DNA of 64,000 bases from Streptococcus suis (GCF_002964575.1 NZ_POQQ01000076.1:28591-92590); one strand, 5' to 3'; numbered from the stretch's first letter, positions 27,375-36,832 are shown. Translations and numbers: made by a program. The notes: generated from the sequence alone by a model not told the origin.

Positions 27375-27380
27375 ATTATA
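27375..27380 (-). promoter_or_regulatory. Extended -10 promoter of ilvD
   Basis: On the minus strand TGG then TATAAT, about 38 bp before the start codon. The -35 (TTTCAT at 27398-27403) is poor, typical for extended -10 promoters. Confidence 0.65.
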
Positions 27381-27424
27381 CCATAGTTCTGAGGGAAATG
27401 AAAAAGGATTAGTTAAATAATGTG

Positions 27425-27439
27425 AAATTTCTGAATTTT
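27425..27439. promoter_or_regulatory. CodY-like box upstream of ilvD
   Basis: On the minus strand AAAATTCAGAAATTT, three mismatches to the CodY consensus AATTTTCWGAAAATT. It lies about 45 bp upstream of the -10. Confidence 0.5.
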
Positions 27440-27454
27440 GCAAAAATAATTTAA

Positions 27455-27482
27455 GGCAGCCCTGGATTGTCCAAAGGCTGCT
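27455..27482 (-). terminator. Hairpin after the leftward envelope operon
   Basis: AGCAGCC and GGGCTGC arms with an inner TGGA/TCCA pairing; only a broken T tract follows on the minus strand. Probable terminator for the operon ending at 27498. Confidence 0.5.
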
Positions 27483-27497
27483 CTGATTTTGTTCTTG

Positions 27498-27920
27498 TTA
27501 CTGAGCGCTTGCTCGGCCCTGTGTTTTCTTGTTTCCAGTAAAGAGGAGGCTTATCAAGGCAAGAATTAGGAAACCTGCACCGACAAACCAATAGGGTTGG
27601 TCCAAGGTGGTCGAACGACCGGACAGGTTAATAATACCTCGGAGCAGGAAGCCTGCTGTGATGGTTGCCACACCTGAATTCCAGAGATTGAAGGTCAGAC
27701 GTGATAGGTTTGGCTTGATAGTGAGCAAGCCAAGGAGTAGCCCACCACCAATCAGGGTCACGCAGAACATGTAGTGCATGAAGACTGATACTTCGCCATA
27801 ACTTAAACTTTCATAGATACGACTGAAGATGAAGAGGAAGGCTGTTGTAGCTAAGTAGGTGATGAAGGTGCGTGCAGTACGCCCTGATGTTTGATTAGTA
27901 ACCGATGTAGACAATGTCAC
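27498..27920 (-). CDS. Small four-helix membrane protein, unknown function
   Basis: A 140-residue integral membrane protein with about four hydrophobic helices. The likely start is GTG 27920, overlapping the end of the upstream phosphodiester glycosidase gene by 26 bases, with GGGCGGTGA as a possible ribosome site. I do not recognise a family. As the last gene of a GT2/GtrA and NagPA-like operon it may take part in an envelope polysaccharide process (inference). Confidence 0.75.
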   Translation of the reverse strand: MTLSTSVTNQTSGRTARTFITYLATTAFLFIFSRIYESLSYGEVSVFMHYMFCVTLIGGGLLLGLLTIKPNLSRLTFNLWNSGVATITAGFLLRGIINLSGRSTTLDQPYWFVGAGFLILALISLLFTGNKKTQGRASAQ

Positions 27921-28839
27921 TCACCGCCCTTTCTGAGATAGTATTTCCGTTTGTTGTTGGATTGTTAATAACTTGACCGTTGAAGTAAAGAGTAGATGAA
28001 CCGCCACCGTCAAGGTTATAGGCTGTTTGTGCACCATACTGTTTCATGACTTCAGCCATTTGGTAGAGTGAGAGTCCCTCACTTTCTGATGTACGTCCAT
28101 CTGCGACGACGATAATGTAGTGGTTTTCGTCAATGATACCGATAGCAGAGCGTGGGTTTGATGCCATGGCACGTCCAACCTCTGTAGATGTATCGACAAC
28201 AATCTCACCATTTTCGACCAAGGTTGGTCCGAAGGCTAAGAGGTTGACAACACCTTGGTCAATCAATTCTTGAGCAGTTACTTCGTTTTCATAAATGACC
28301 TTGAAGGAACCGTCTGCGTAGATAGCCAAGTCACCATAGGAAGCATTGTCACGGACTGTGTCACGGTAGAGAACGCCATTCTTAATAACATAACCAGTTG
28401 AATTGGCTCCGTAGTAATCACCATTAACCGCTAGAATGGCATTGTTTGCAGCAGCCGTTTCAGAAGTTTTGGCTGTTACGTTTGTACCATAAGTGTTTTG
28501 GGCTAAGGCTGTTTTTAAATACTCTGGCGAGCTAACTTGGATATCTGCTACATAGACAGTGGTATTGTTGGTTGTGATGGTTTCTAAGTTGATTTGGATA
28601 TTGTCATCCCTATAGTTGGTATCTGTAGTAGACACATTGGTTGCTGTTGAAGCAGCGTTGGATGATGAGGCAGTTGTGTCGGTAGTATCTTGACTGCTTG
28701 ATGTGGTCGTACTACTTGCAGCGACGGTGGAAATCGCTTCGGAAATGACAAAGGTTTTTAACATAGAATAGGAAAATCCGCTGGTTAAGAGCATTCCGAA
28801 GATTGAGGCATAGGCAAAGGGTTTTTTAAGCAATTTCAT
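27895..28839 (-). CDS. Phosphodiester glycosidase (NagPA-like) family exoprotein
   Basis: A 314-residue protein with an N-terminal membrane anchor (about 8-30), a Ser/Thr-rich linker, and a C-terminal phosphodiester glycosidase (DUF2233) domain. Diagnostic motifs are LAVNGDYYG and the near-terminal YNLDGGGSSTLYFNG. Members cleave sugar-phosphodiester bonds or act in exopolysaccharide biosynthesis. The active domain should face outside. It overlaps the genes on both sides, pointing to one operon with the glycosyltransferase upstream. Confidence 0.85.
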   Translation of the reverse strand: MKLLKKPFAYASIFGMLLTSGFSYSMLKTFVISEAISTVAASSTTTSSSQDTTDTTASSSNAASTATNVSTTDTNYRDDNIQINLETITTNNTTVYVADIQVSSPEYLKTALAQNTYGTNVTAKTSETAAANNAILAVNGDYYGANSTGYVIKNGVLYRDTVRDNASYGDLAIYADGSFKVIYENEVTAQELIDQGVVNLLAFGPTLVENGEIVVDTSTEVGRAMASNPRSAIGIIDENHYIIVVADGRTSESEGLSLYQMAEVMKQYGAQTAYNLDGGGSSTLYFNGQVINNPTTNGNTISERAVSDIVYIGY

Positions 28840-29878
28840 GGGAAAATGATTTCCTTTCTTTAAAGATGATGTTTTTTTGAATAAACCAAGAAGCTAGGAA
28901 GAGGAAGAGACCAACGGCAAGTTTGACAAGGTAGATGTTTAGACCGAGGACTTGGTGGAAGAGATAAAGCAGAGTTGTGTCAGATAGGAAGAGGATGAGG
29001 GCCAGGGTGAAGTAGCCAGCACCTGTCCGAGTGACGCTTTCTTTATTCTTAAAGACTAATTTCTTGTTAAGGGCGAAGTTACAGCTAGCACTGCAAATGC
29101 GGGCAAGGGTATTTGCGACCAATAAGCGTACCGCAGTCGGTAAGCCAGTGAGGAGTAACAAGGCTAGGGCATAGACACCGTAGTCAACTAGGAAGCCGCC
29201 AAATGATGCCAGGGCAAACTTAAAGAGATTCTTATAAATCAGTAATCCGTCTTTGATGGGACGAAAGTGTGAACTGGCATTGTCATCGATATAGATGGTT
29301 TGGATGGGTACTTCCGTGATTTTAAAACGTTGACTGGCCTGGGTCAGCATGTTCATCTCGTATTCATAGCGGTCGCCCTCGATTTCTAGCATAAAGGGAA
29401 TCAAATCGGTATGGAAACCACGCAAGCCCGTTTGTGTGTCGGATACATTGACACCAATTTGTAGTCTGAACAATACTCTGGTCAGTTTGTTTCCGAAGCG
29501 GCTGCGGAGAGGGATGTCCTTGGTAAATTGACGGACACCAAGGATGAGGCGACTTGGCAGATTCATGGCTGCGCGTGCGACCCGGTCAATATCAATGACA
29601 GCGTGTTGGCCATCCGCATCAGCTGTAACGATGACACCTGGCTTTCTCAAATCTTGGATAAAGCTAAAGGCTGTTCGCAAGGCTTGACCCTTTCCTCTGT
29701 TGACATCGTGGTGGAGAACGATGGCATAAGTCTTGGCGATTTCAAGAATGTCTTTGGCTTGACCTGTACTGCCATCATCTACAACAATGACCTGGCAATT
29801 TAGTCTACTTTTCATAACTTCTAAAAGTTGGATTAATTTTTCATCTGGCTGGTAGGCCGGTATCACTACATAATACAT
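28826..29878 (-). CDS. Glycosyltransferase family 2 with C-terminal GtrA membrane domain
   Basis: A 350-residue fusion. The N-terminal DPM1-like GT2 domain (VVIPAYQPDE, VVDDGS, TADADGQH) is expected to transfer a sugar to undecaprenyl phosphate. The C-terminal GtrA-type domain has about four helices (from ALASFGGFLVDYGVY). Such pairs supply lipid-linked sugars for envelope glycan decoration. I take ATG 29878, which has GAGGT upstream on the minus strand; the longer frame to 30016 would run through the divergent promoter region. First gene of the leftward three-gene operon. Confidence 0.88.
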   Translation of the reverse strand: MYYVVIPAYQPDEKLIQLLEVMKSRLNCQVIVVDDGSTGQAKDILEIAKTYAIVLHHDVNRGKGQALRTAFSFIQDLRKPGVIVTADADGQHAVIDIDRVARAAMNLPSRLILGVRQFTKDIPLRSRFGNKLTRVLFRLQIGVNVSDTQTGLRGFHTDLIPFMLEIEGDRYEYEMNMLTQASQRFKITEVPIQTIYIDDNASSHFRPIKDGLLIYKNLFKFALASFGGFLVDYGVYALALLLLTGLPTAVRLLVANTLARICSASCNFALNKKLVFKNKESVTRTGAGYFTLALILFLSDTTLLYLFHQVLGLNIYLVKLAVGLFLFLASWFIQKNIIFKERKSFSHEIA

Positions 29879-30023
29879 ATCATAAACCTCGTATGTTTTT
29901 CTTGATGAGTCTACTATACGGGCCTTTCCTAAAAGCAAGCTAAAACTAGACAGGGCTTGCGATTTGCTTAAGTTTGCTTTAAGAATTTTTTTGGAAATGT
30001 TTAAGAAACCGAACAAATGTAGG

Positions 30024-30038
30024 AATTTTCAGAAAATT
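30024..30038. promoter_or_regulatory. Perfect CodY box upstream of ilvB
   Basis: AATTTTCAGAAAATT, identical to the CodY consensus AATTTTCWGAAAATT, ending two bases before the ilvB -35. Binding here should repress the ilv operon when branched-chain amino acids are plentiful. Confidence 0.88.
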
Positions 30039-30040
30039 TC

Positions 30041-30068
30041 TTGACATTCTATCATCGTGTGTTATTAT
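30041..30068 (+). promoter_or_regulatory. ilvB: Promoter of the ilvBNC operon
   Basis: TTGACA (30041-30046), 16-bp spacer, TATTAT (30063-30068). The mRNA leader would be about 30 bases, too short for a T-box, so control is probably through CodY. Confidence 0.8.
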
Positions 30069-30103
30069 AGTAGATAACATATTTGCAGAGAGGAGGAATA
30101 TTC

Positions 30104-31807
30104 GTGCAGGAAATCCAATTAGACCAACCACGTTCGGGGTCTTATCTTATTTTAGACACCTTGCATCAACTGGGAGTTGACCTTGTTTTTGGTTATCCAG
30201 GTGGTGCAGTCCTGCCGTTATACGATGCTATCTATCAGTATGAGGGGATTCAGCATATTTTGGCCCGGCATGAGCAAGGGGCAGTCCACGAGGCAGAAGG
30301 CTATGCCAAATCATCAGGAAAGGTGGGCGTAGCCATTGTGACCTCAGGTCCAGGAGCAACCAATGCTATTACAGGTATTGCGGATGCCATGGGAGATAGT
30401 GTGCCCTTGTTGGTCTTTACAGGTCAAGTAGCCACACGGGGTATCGGTAAAGATGCCTTCCAAGAGGCCGATGTCTTGGGCATGACCATGCCCATTACCA
30501 AATACAATTATCAGATTCGGGATACAGCAGATATTCCTCGTGTCATTACAGAGGCTCTGCACATTGCGACGACAGGTCGGCCAGGTCCAGTTGTTATCGA
30601 CGTTCCTAAGGATATTCAAGAGAGAATCGTTGATGTTTACCACGAGCCAACAGTTCAACTGCCAAGTTATCAACCGACTGTTGAGCCAAATGGCTTGCAG
30701 GTCAAGAAAATCTTGAAACAACTCAGCCAAGCCAAACAACCAGTTATCCTAGCTGGTGGTGGCGTTAACTATGCGGATGCCAATCAAGAACTGATTGCCT
30801 TTGCAGAACGTTATCGTATTCCTGTAGTTTCAACTCTGCTTGGTCTTGGAGCCATGCCGATTGAGCATGAATTGGCGCTGGGTATGGGAGGCATGCATGG
30901 TTCCTATGCTGCCAATATGGCTATGAACGATGCGGACTATATTATCAACATTGGTGCTCGTTTTGACGACCGATTGACAGGTAATCCCTTGACCTATGCA
31001 CCCAATGCAACAGTTGCCCATGTCGACATTGACCCTGCAGAAATTGGCAAGGTAGTGAAGACAGCCATTCCGGTCGTAGGCGATGCCAAAGCAACCTTAG
31101 AAGTCCTGTTAAATCTTGAAACAGTAGATACGGACTATGCCGAATGGACAGCGCATGTCTTGGACAACAAACGCCGGGCGCCATTCTGGTACGAAGAAGA
31201 CGATACGGTTATCAAACCGCAAGAGGCTATTGAGTTGATTGGTCAGCTAACCAAGGGAGATGCCATTGTGGTCACAGATGTCGGTCAACACCAGATGTGG
31301 GCAGCCCAGTTCTATCCATACAAACACGCACGTCAGTTGGTGACATCAGGGGGCATGGGGACCATGGGCTTCGGTATTCCTGCAGCCATCGGAGCCAAGT
31401 TAGCTAATCCAGATAGAGAGGTCGTTGTATTTGTTGGAGATGGCGGCTTCCAAATGACCAATCAAGAATTAGCTATTTTGAATGGATATGGTGTGCCGAT
31501 TAAGGTGGTCTTAATCAATAACCACTCACTTGGTATGGTCCGGCAATGGCAGGAATCCTTTTATGACAAGCGCCGTAGTCAGTCCGTCTTTGATGCTGAG
31601 CCGAATTTCCAGCTTCTAGCAGAAGCCTACGGCATTGCTCATTACAGTTTTGACAATCCAGCAACCCTTTCTGAAGATATGAAAGTCATTTTGGAAGATA
31701 GACCGATGTTGATTGAAGTGCATATTTCCAAAACAGAGCACGTTCAACCCATGGTGCCCGCTGGTAAGAGCAATGCAGAGATGTTGGGGGTGAAGTTCAA
31801 TGCGTAG
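30104..31807 (+). CDS. ilvB: Acetolactate synthase large (catalytic) subunit
   Basis: A 567-residue ThDP-dependent enzyme making acetolactate or acetohydroxybutyrate, the first common step of branched-chain amino-acid synthesis. Features: the N-terminal GYPGGAVLPLYDA with the following HEQGAVHEAEGYA catalytic Glu region, and the ThDP motif from GDGGFQM to INNHSLGM. Start GTG 30104 is supported by AGGAGG 7 bp upstream; the TTG at 30083 lacks this. It overlaps ilvN by eight bases. Confidence 0.97.
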   Translation: MQEIQLDQPRSGSYLILDTLHQLGVDLVFGYPGGAVLPLYDAIYQYEGIQHILARHEQGAVHEAEGYAKSSGKVGVAIVTSGPGATNAITGIADAMGDSVPLLVFTGQVATRGIGKDAFQEADVLGMTMPITKYNYQIRDTADIPRVITEALHIATTGRPGPVVIDVPKDIQERIVDVYHEPTVQLPSYQPTVEPNGLQVKKILKQLSQAKQPVILAGGGVNYADANQELIAFAERYRIPVVSTLLGLGAMPIEHELALGMGGMHGSYAANMAMNDADYIINIGARFDDRLTGNPLTYAPNATVAHVDIDPAEIGKVVKTAIPVVGDAKATLEVLLNLETVDTDYAEWTAHVLDNKRRAPFWYEEDDTVIKPQEAIELIGQLTKGDAIVVTDVGQHQMWAAQFYPYKHARQLVTSGGMGTMGFGIPAAIGAKLANPDREVVVFVGDGGFQMTNQELAILNGYGVPIKVVLINNHSLGMVRQWQESFYDKRRSQSVFDAEPNFQLLAEAYGIAHYSFDNPATLSEDMKVILEDRPMLIEVHISKTEHVQPMVPAGKSNAEMLGVKFNA

Positions 31808-32276
31808 AATGTTAACAGCAAAATTACGGAATTCATCCGGCGTCCTCAACCGCTTTACAGGTGTCCTATCTCGTCGGCAAATCAACATTGAATCCATCTC
31901 TGTCGGTCCGACAGAAGTGGACGGTATTTCCCGTGTTACCGTGATTGTTGACGTAGTTAGCCAGGATGAACTAGAGCAAATCATCAAACAGCTCAATCGC
32001 TTGATTGATGTGGTCCGTGTCCGTGATTTAACGGATATTCCCCATTTGGAGCGGGAAGTAATCTTGGTCAAAATCGTTGCACCACCAGCTAAGCGAGCAG
32101 AAATTTTGGCCATTATTCAACCTTTCCGCGCTAGCGTGGTCGATGTAGCCCCTCATTCCATTACCATTCAAATGACAGGTGATGGAGATAAGATTGATGC
32201 TCTCCTGCGTGTCATTCAGCCTTATGGCATTAAAAACATTGCGAGGACGGGGGCAACTGGCTTTAGCAGAGACTAA
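31800..32276 (+). CDS. ilvN: Acetolactate synthase small (regulatory) subunit
   Basis: A 158-residue regulatory partner of IlvB, conferring valine feedback control. It has an N-terminal ACT domain (LRNSSGVLNRFTGVLSRRQI pattern) and a C-terminal regulatory domain. It overlaps the ilvB end. Its stop codon coincides with the first base of a RUP-like repeat. Confidence 0.95.
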   Translation: MRRMLTAKLRNSSGVLNRFTGVLSRRQINIESISVGPTEVDGISRVTVIVDVVSQDELEQIIKQLNRLIDVVRVRDLTDIPHLEREVILVKIVAPPAKRAEILAIIQPFRASVVDVAPHSITIQMTGDGDKIDALLRVIQPYGIKNIARTGATGFSRD

Positions 32277-32379
32277 TGCTCTTCGAAAATAAACACTATA
32301 CTGTGTTGACTTGGCTTGATGAACTTTAGTTCTATATTCGCCTTCGTCGCCTAGTCTAACCTTCATTTTCTTTGAGCAT
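32276..32379. repeat. RUP-like 104-bp element between ilvN and ilvC
   Basis: Terminal inverted repeats ATGCTCTTCGAAAAT (32276-32290) and ATTTTCTTTGAGCAT (32365-32379) match at 12 of 15 positions. Size and end sequences resemble RUP, the roughly 107-bp non-autonomous streptococcal repeat. It is inserted exactly at the ilvN stop and lies inside the operon. Confidence 0.65.
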
Positions 32380-32391
32380 CCAACCTTATAA

Positions 32392-33438
<1,047 letters not shown>

Positions 33439-34010
33439 AACAGTCCAGTGGACTGTTTTAGCCCTCGCCCAGAAATTGAAGAGCGCGGCATAGCCTAGGG
33501 ATAGGCTATTCTAGCCCGAGCTTAAAAATTGGGAAGCGAGGTAGTCCGGTGGACTGTTTTAGCCCGAGCCTAGAAACTAGAAAGCGAGGCAGGCCTGCGA
33601 ATAGGCTATTCTAGCCCTCGCCCGAAAACAAGAGAGCGAGGTAGTTTAGGTGGACTATTTTAACCCGAGCTTGACAACAAGAGAGCGAGGTAAGGTCTAC
33701 GGATAGGCTATTCTAGCCCGAGCTTAAAAATTGGGAAGCGAGGTAGTCCGGTGGACTATTTTAACCCGAGCTTGACAACAAGAGAGCGAGGTAAGGTCTA
33801 CGGATAGGCTATTCTAGCCCGAGCTTAAAAATTGGGAAGCGAGGTAGTCCGGTGGACTGTTTTAGCCCTCGCTCGAAAACAAGAGAGCGAGGTAGTTTAG
33901 GTGGACTATTTTAACCCGAGCTTGACAACAAGAGAGCGAGGCAGGCCTACGGATAGGCTATTCTAGCCCGAGCTTAAAAATTGGAAAGCGAGTTTTAGTT
34001 AATGGCTAGG
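33439..34010. repeat. Eleven-unit array of alternating hairpin repeats
   Basis: About eleven units of 48-53 bp, each ending in GCGAGG or a variant. Type A starts with a TAGTCC-GGT-GGACTA-like hairpin; type B with a GCCTA-CGGA-TAGGC-like hairpin followed by CTATTCTAGCC. Order is A B A B A B A B A A B. Each unit also has a CCCTCGC or CCCGAGC segment that pairs fully or partly with its GCGAGG end. Units differ by only a few bases, and no unique spacers occur, so this is not CRISPR. No coding frame is credible. Confidence 0.88.
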
Positions 34011-34030
34011 AATTCAAGTCTTTCGATTAT

Positions 34031-34072
34031 TTCCTTGCTATTTCTAACATGATTTGTTAGAAGTGCAAGGAA
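34031..34072. other. Long hairpin after the repeat array
   Basis: TTCCTTGC plus TTCTAACA pair with TGTTAGAA plus GCAAGGAA around TGATT, giving 16 bp with a small bulge. No T-run follows, so it may be an mRNA-stabilising or processing structure. Confidence 0.6.
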
Positions 34073-34104
34073 GCAAGTCATGAAATCCCCAGAATGATAG
34101 GAAT

Positions 34105-34132
34105 AAAAGAGCTGGTTGAGCCAGCTCTTTTA
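34105..34132 (+). terminator. Terminator upstream of ilvA
   Basis: AAAGAGCTGG/CCAGCTCTTT around TTGAG with a short T tract. It likely ends transcription from ilvC and the array. Confidence 0.7.
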
Positions 34133-34190
34133 CCCATTATTGCTTCTTATTATAGAAAGTGGGGGCTTGAACATTGTATGTCAAACGCTT

Positions 34191-34252
34191 GCGCAATAAT
34201 ATTTTAAATATGCGCATAAATGTTAGTGTTTTTTTAAAAATATTGATACAAT
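34191..34252 (+). promoter_or_regulatory. ilvA: Candidate ilvA promoter with inverted repeat
   Basis: An extended -10, TGATACAAT (TACAAT at 34247-34252), lies 28 bp before the ilvA start. Upstream, GCGCA (34191-34195) and TGCGC (34211-34215) form an inverted repeat around an AT-rich centre, a plausible operator. The -35 is weak. Confidence 0.5.
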
Positions 34253-34279
34253 AGGATATAGAAAGAAATTAGTGCAAAT

Positions 34280-35530
34280 ATGATTACAGCAAAAAACATA
34301 GAACAGGCTTATGAAGTTCTGAAAGGAGTGGTTGTCCGGACTCCTTTGGATTACAGTCGTTACTTGTCAGAGAAGTATGGAGCCACCATCTATATCAAAC
34401 GTGAGAATGAGCAGCGCGTTCGCTCTTTTAAAATTCGAGGTGCCTACTATGCGATATCGCAATTATCCGATGAAGAAAAGGCGCTAGGTGTAGTCTGTGC
34501 CTCAGCCGGAAACCATGCCCAAGGGGTGGCCTATACCTGTCAAGAAATGCAGATTCCAGCGACGATTTTTATGCCCATTACAACTCCTCAACAAAAGATC
34601 GGACAGGTTCGATTCTTTGGTGGTGACTATGTAGACATTCGTCTAGTGGGGGATACCTTTGACGAATCAGCTCAAGCTGCACAGGAATATACCAAAGAAA
34701 CTGGTAAGACCTTTATCGATCCCTTTGATGATGACGATGTTCAGGCAGGTCAAGGGACAGTTGCTTATGAAATCCTAGAAGAAGCCCAAGAGCAGACGAT
34801 CAGCTTTGATCAAATCCTCGTACCTGTAGGTGGAGGTGGTTTGATTGCAGGGGTGTCCGCCTACCTAAAAGAACACGCACCAGAAATCAAGATTATCGGT
34901 GTTGAAGCAAATGGGGCTCGTTCCATGAAGGCTGCATTTGATAAGGGTCGCCCTATTAAGTTAGCAAGCATTGATAAGTTTGCGGATGGGATTGCAGTTC
35001 AAAAGGTTGGAGCCACAACCTATGCTGTAGCCCGTAAGCATGTCGATAAGCTGATTGGAGTAGATGAGGGATGGATTTCAGGGACTATTTTAGATCTCTA
35101 TTCCAAGCTTGGGATTGTGGCTGAACCCGCTGGTGCAGCAACTGTAGCAGCTTTAGAGGTCATAAAAGACAAGATTAAGGGGCAAACCATTTGCTGTATC
35201 ATTTCAGGTGGTAATAATGATATCAACCGCATGCCAGAAATGGAAGAACGTGCCCTCATTTATGAAGGAATTAAACATTACTTCGTTGTGAACTTTCCGC
35301 AACGTCCAGGTGCCCTGCGTGAATTTGTAAATGATATTTTAGGACCAAATGATGATATTACCCGCTTTGAATATATCAAACGTGCCAATAAGGGAACGGG
35401 TCCGGTCTTGATAGGGATTGCCTTGGGCAATAAGGAGGATTACGCACAGTTCCTATCGCGTTTGGAGGATTTTGATCCCCAATATATCAATCTTCATGAA
35501 AATGACTCACTTTATAAAATGCTTGTTTAG
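34280..35530 (+). CDS. ilvA: Threonine ammonia-lyase (threonine dehydratase)
   Basis: A 416-residue PLP enzyme deaminating threonine to 2-oxobutanoate, committing carbon to isoleucine. PLP lysine lies in RVRSFKIRGAY, the phosphate-binding loop in VPVGGGGLIAG, and a short C-terminal regulatory ACT-like domain follows (HYFVVNFPQRPGALREF). The length fits the biosynthetic form with one regulatory domain. It has its own promoter region beyond the repeat array. Confidence 0.95.
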   Translation: MITAKNIEQAYEVLKGVVVRTPLDYSRYLSEKYGATIYIKRENEQRVRSFKIRGAYYAISQLSDEEKALGVVCASAGNHAQGVAYTCQEMQIPATIFMPITTPQQKIGQVRFFGGDYVDIRLVGDTFDESAQAAQEYTKETGKTFIDPFDDDDVQAGQGTVAYEILEEAQEQTISFDQILVPVGGGGLIAGVSAYLKEHAPEIKIIGVEANGARSMKAAFDKGRPIKLASIDKFADGIAVQKVGATTYAVARKHVDKLIGVDEGWISGTILDLYSKLGIVAEPAGAATVAALEVIKDKIKGQTICCIISGGNNDINRMPEMEERALIYEGIKHYFVVNFPQRPGALREFVNDILGPNDDITRFEYIKRANKGTGPVLIGIALGNKEDYAQFLSRLEDFDPQYINLHENDSLYKMLV

Positions 35531-35539
35531 GAGGTAAAT

Positions 35540-36445
35540 ATGGAAGCTGGTTTTTTGATGTTTCTCATTAGTTTCTTATTTTTGGTCTTGCTTGTCTTGA
35601 TTTTAGTGGTTTCAGGGCTATATGTGGTCAAGCAACAGACGGTTGCCATCGTGGAGCGGTTTGGGAAGTACCAAAAGACTTCTACCTCTGGTATTAACTT
35701 TAAAATCCCCTTTGGGGTAGATGTGATTGCGGCACGTATCCAATTACGGATGTTGCAGAGTGAGATTGTGGTAGAAACCAAGACCCAGGACAATGTCTTT
35801 GTGACCATGAATGTCGCCACTCAGTATCGTGTCAATGAAAATAATGTAACGGATGCCTATTACAAGCTCATGCATCCAGAGGCTCAGATCAAATCCTATA
35901 TTGAAGATGCCTTGCGGTCATCCGTTCCGAAATTGACCTTGGATGAACTCTTCGAGAAGAAAGATGAAATCGCCCTTGAAGTACAAAAGCAGGTGGCGGA
36001 AGAGATGTCGACCTACGGTTATGTCATTGTTAAAACCTTGATTACTAAGGTTGAGCCAGATGCCGAGGTCAAGCAATCAATGAATGAAATCAACGCAGCT
36101 CAGCGGAAACGGGTTGCGGCCCAAGAATTGGCAGAAGCCGATAAGATTAAAATAGTCACTGCTGCTGAAGCAGAAGCTGAAAAAGACCGCCTACATGGTG
36201 TGGGGATTGCCCAACAAAGGAAGGCAATTGTAGACGGACTAGCAGACTCTATTCGTGAATTGAAAGAGTCTAACATCAGCATGACGGAAGAGCAGATTAT
36301 GTCTATCTTGTTGACCAACCAATACTTGGATACATTAAACAATTTTGCACAAGGAGGTAATCAAACAATCTTTTTACCAGCTAATGCTGGCGGAGTGGAG
36401 GATGTACGTACACAAATATTGTCTGCTCTCCAGGTTAAAAATTGA
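35540..36445 (+). CDS. SPFH/Band 7 (stomatin-like) membrane protein
   Basis: A 301-residue protein with one N-terminal membrane helix (about 5-30), then an SPFH domain starting VVKQQTVAIVERFGKYQ, and a coiled-coil, Ala/Glu-rich segment (about 190-240). Such stomatin-like proteins organise membrane microdomains and often regulate membrane proteases. GGAGGT precedes the ATG, 9 bp after the ilvA stop, so it may be co-transcribed with ilvA. No protease partner is adjacent. Confidence 0.88.
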   Translation: MEAGFLMFLISFLFLVLLVLILVVSGLYVVKQQTVAIVERFGKYQKTSTSGINFKIPFGVDVIAARIQLRMLQSEIVVETKTQDNVFVTMNVATQYRVNENNVTDAYYKLMHPEAQIKSYIEDALRSSVPKLTLDELFEKKDEIALEVQKQVAEEMSTYGYVIVKTLITKVEPDAEVKQSMNEINAAQRKRVAAQELAEADKIKIVTAAEAEAEKDRLHGVGIAQQRKAIVDGLADSIRELKESNISMTEEQIMSILLTNQYLDTLNNFAQGGNQTIFLPANAGGVEDVRTQILSALQVKN

Positions 36446-36465
36446 GTAAAATCCGAACATTTTAC

Positions 36466-36495
36466 TTGACAATTCAAGGCAATTTGTATTATACT
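36466..36495 (+). promoter_or_regulatory. Promoter of the small 69-residue gene
   Basis: TTGACA (36466-36471), 18 bp, TATACT (36490-36495), 33 bp before the ATG. Confidence 0.8.
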
Positions 36496-36528
36496 AAATT
36501 GCACGAATAATTTGGAAAGGGGTTCCTA

Positions 36529-36738
36529 ATGACTAGTTACGAAAAAGTTGCTGCTGTTGTCGGCTGGGTACGCGAGAAAAAAATCACTGGCTACCGTATC
36601 AGCAAAGAAACAAATGCTCGTGAAATGTCAGTTATCGCTCTTGCACAAGGTCGCGCTAAGATTGACAACATTTCATTTGCGACTGCCTTGGGGTTGATTG
36701 ACTTTTACGACAAAAACCACAAGAAATTTGAAAACTAA
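36529..36738 (+). CDS. Small putative helix-turn-helix protein
   Basis: A 69-residue basic protein. The pattern ITGYRISKETNAREMSVIALAQGRAKIDNISFATALGL resembles a Cro/XRE-like helix-turn-helix fold. GGAAAGGGG precedes the ATG, and it has its own consensus promoter and terminator, so it is a well-formed single gene. Target unknown; the DNA-binding call is by resemblance only. Confidence 0.75.
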   Translation: MTSYEKVAAVVGWVREKKITGYRISKETNAREMSVIALAQGRAKIDNISFATALGLIDFYDKNHKKFEN

Positions 36739-36767
36739 TCTAAATCTTAGTATTTAGACGATTTGAT

Positions 36768-36795
36768 GAGAAGACGGCTGGTCTTCTCTTTTTTC
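36768..36795 (+). terminator. Terminator of the small gene
   Basis: GAGAAGAC/GTCTTCTC around GGCTG followed by six T. Confidence 0.9.
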
Positions 36796-36799
36796 TTGC

Positions 36800-36832
36800 A
36801 AAAAAACTTACCAGCCTAGAAGACTGGTAAGT
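36800..36832 (-). terminator. Terminator of the glutamine-type transporter operon
   Basis: ACTTACCAG/CTGGTAAGT with a 9-base loop; on the minus strand a run of T follows. Confidence 0.85.

Noticed and set aside
32306..32338. TTGACT and TATATT inside the RUP-like element as an ilvC promoter
   Set aside because: The spacer is 21 bp, outside the normal range.
33439..34010. Repeat array as a CRISPR locus
   Set aside because: Units are contiguous and nearly identical with no unique spacers, and no cas genes are nearby.
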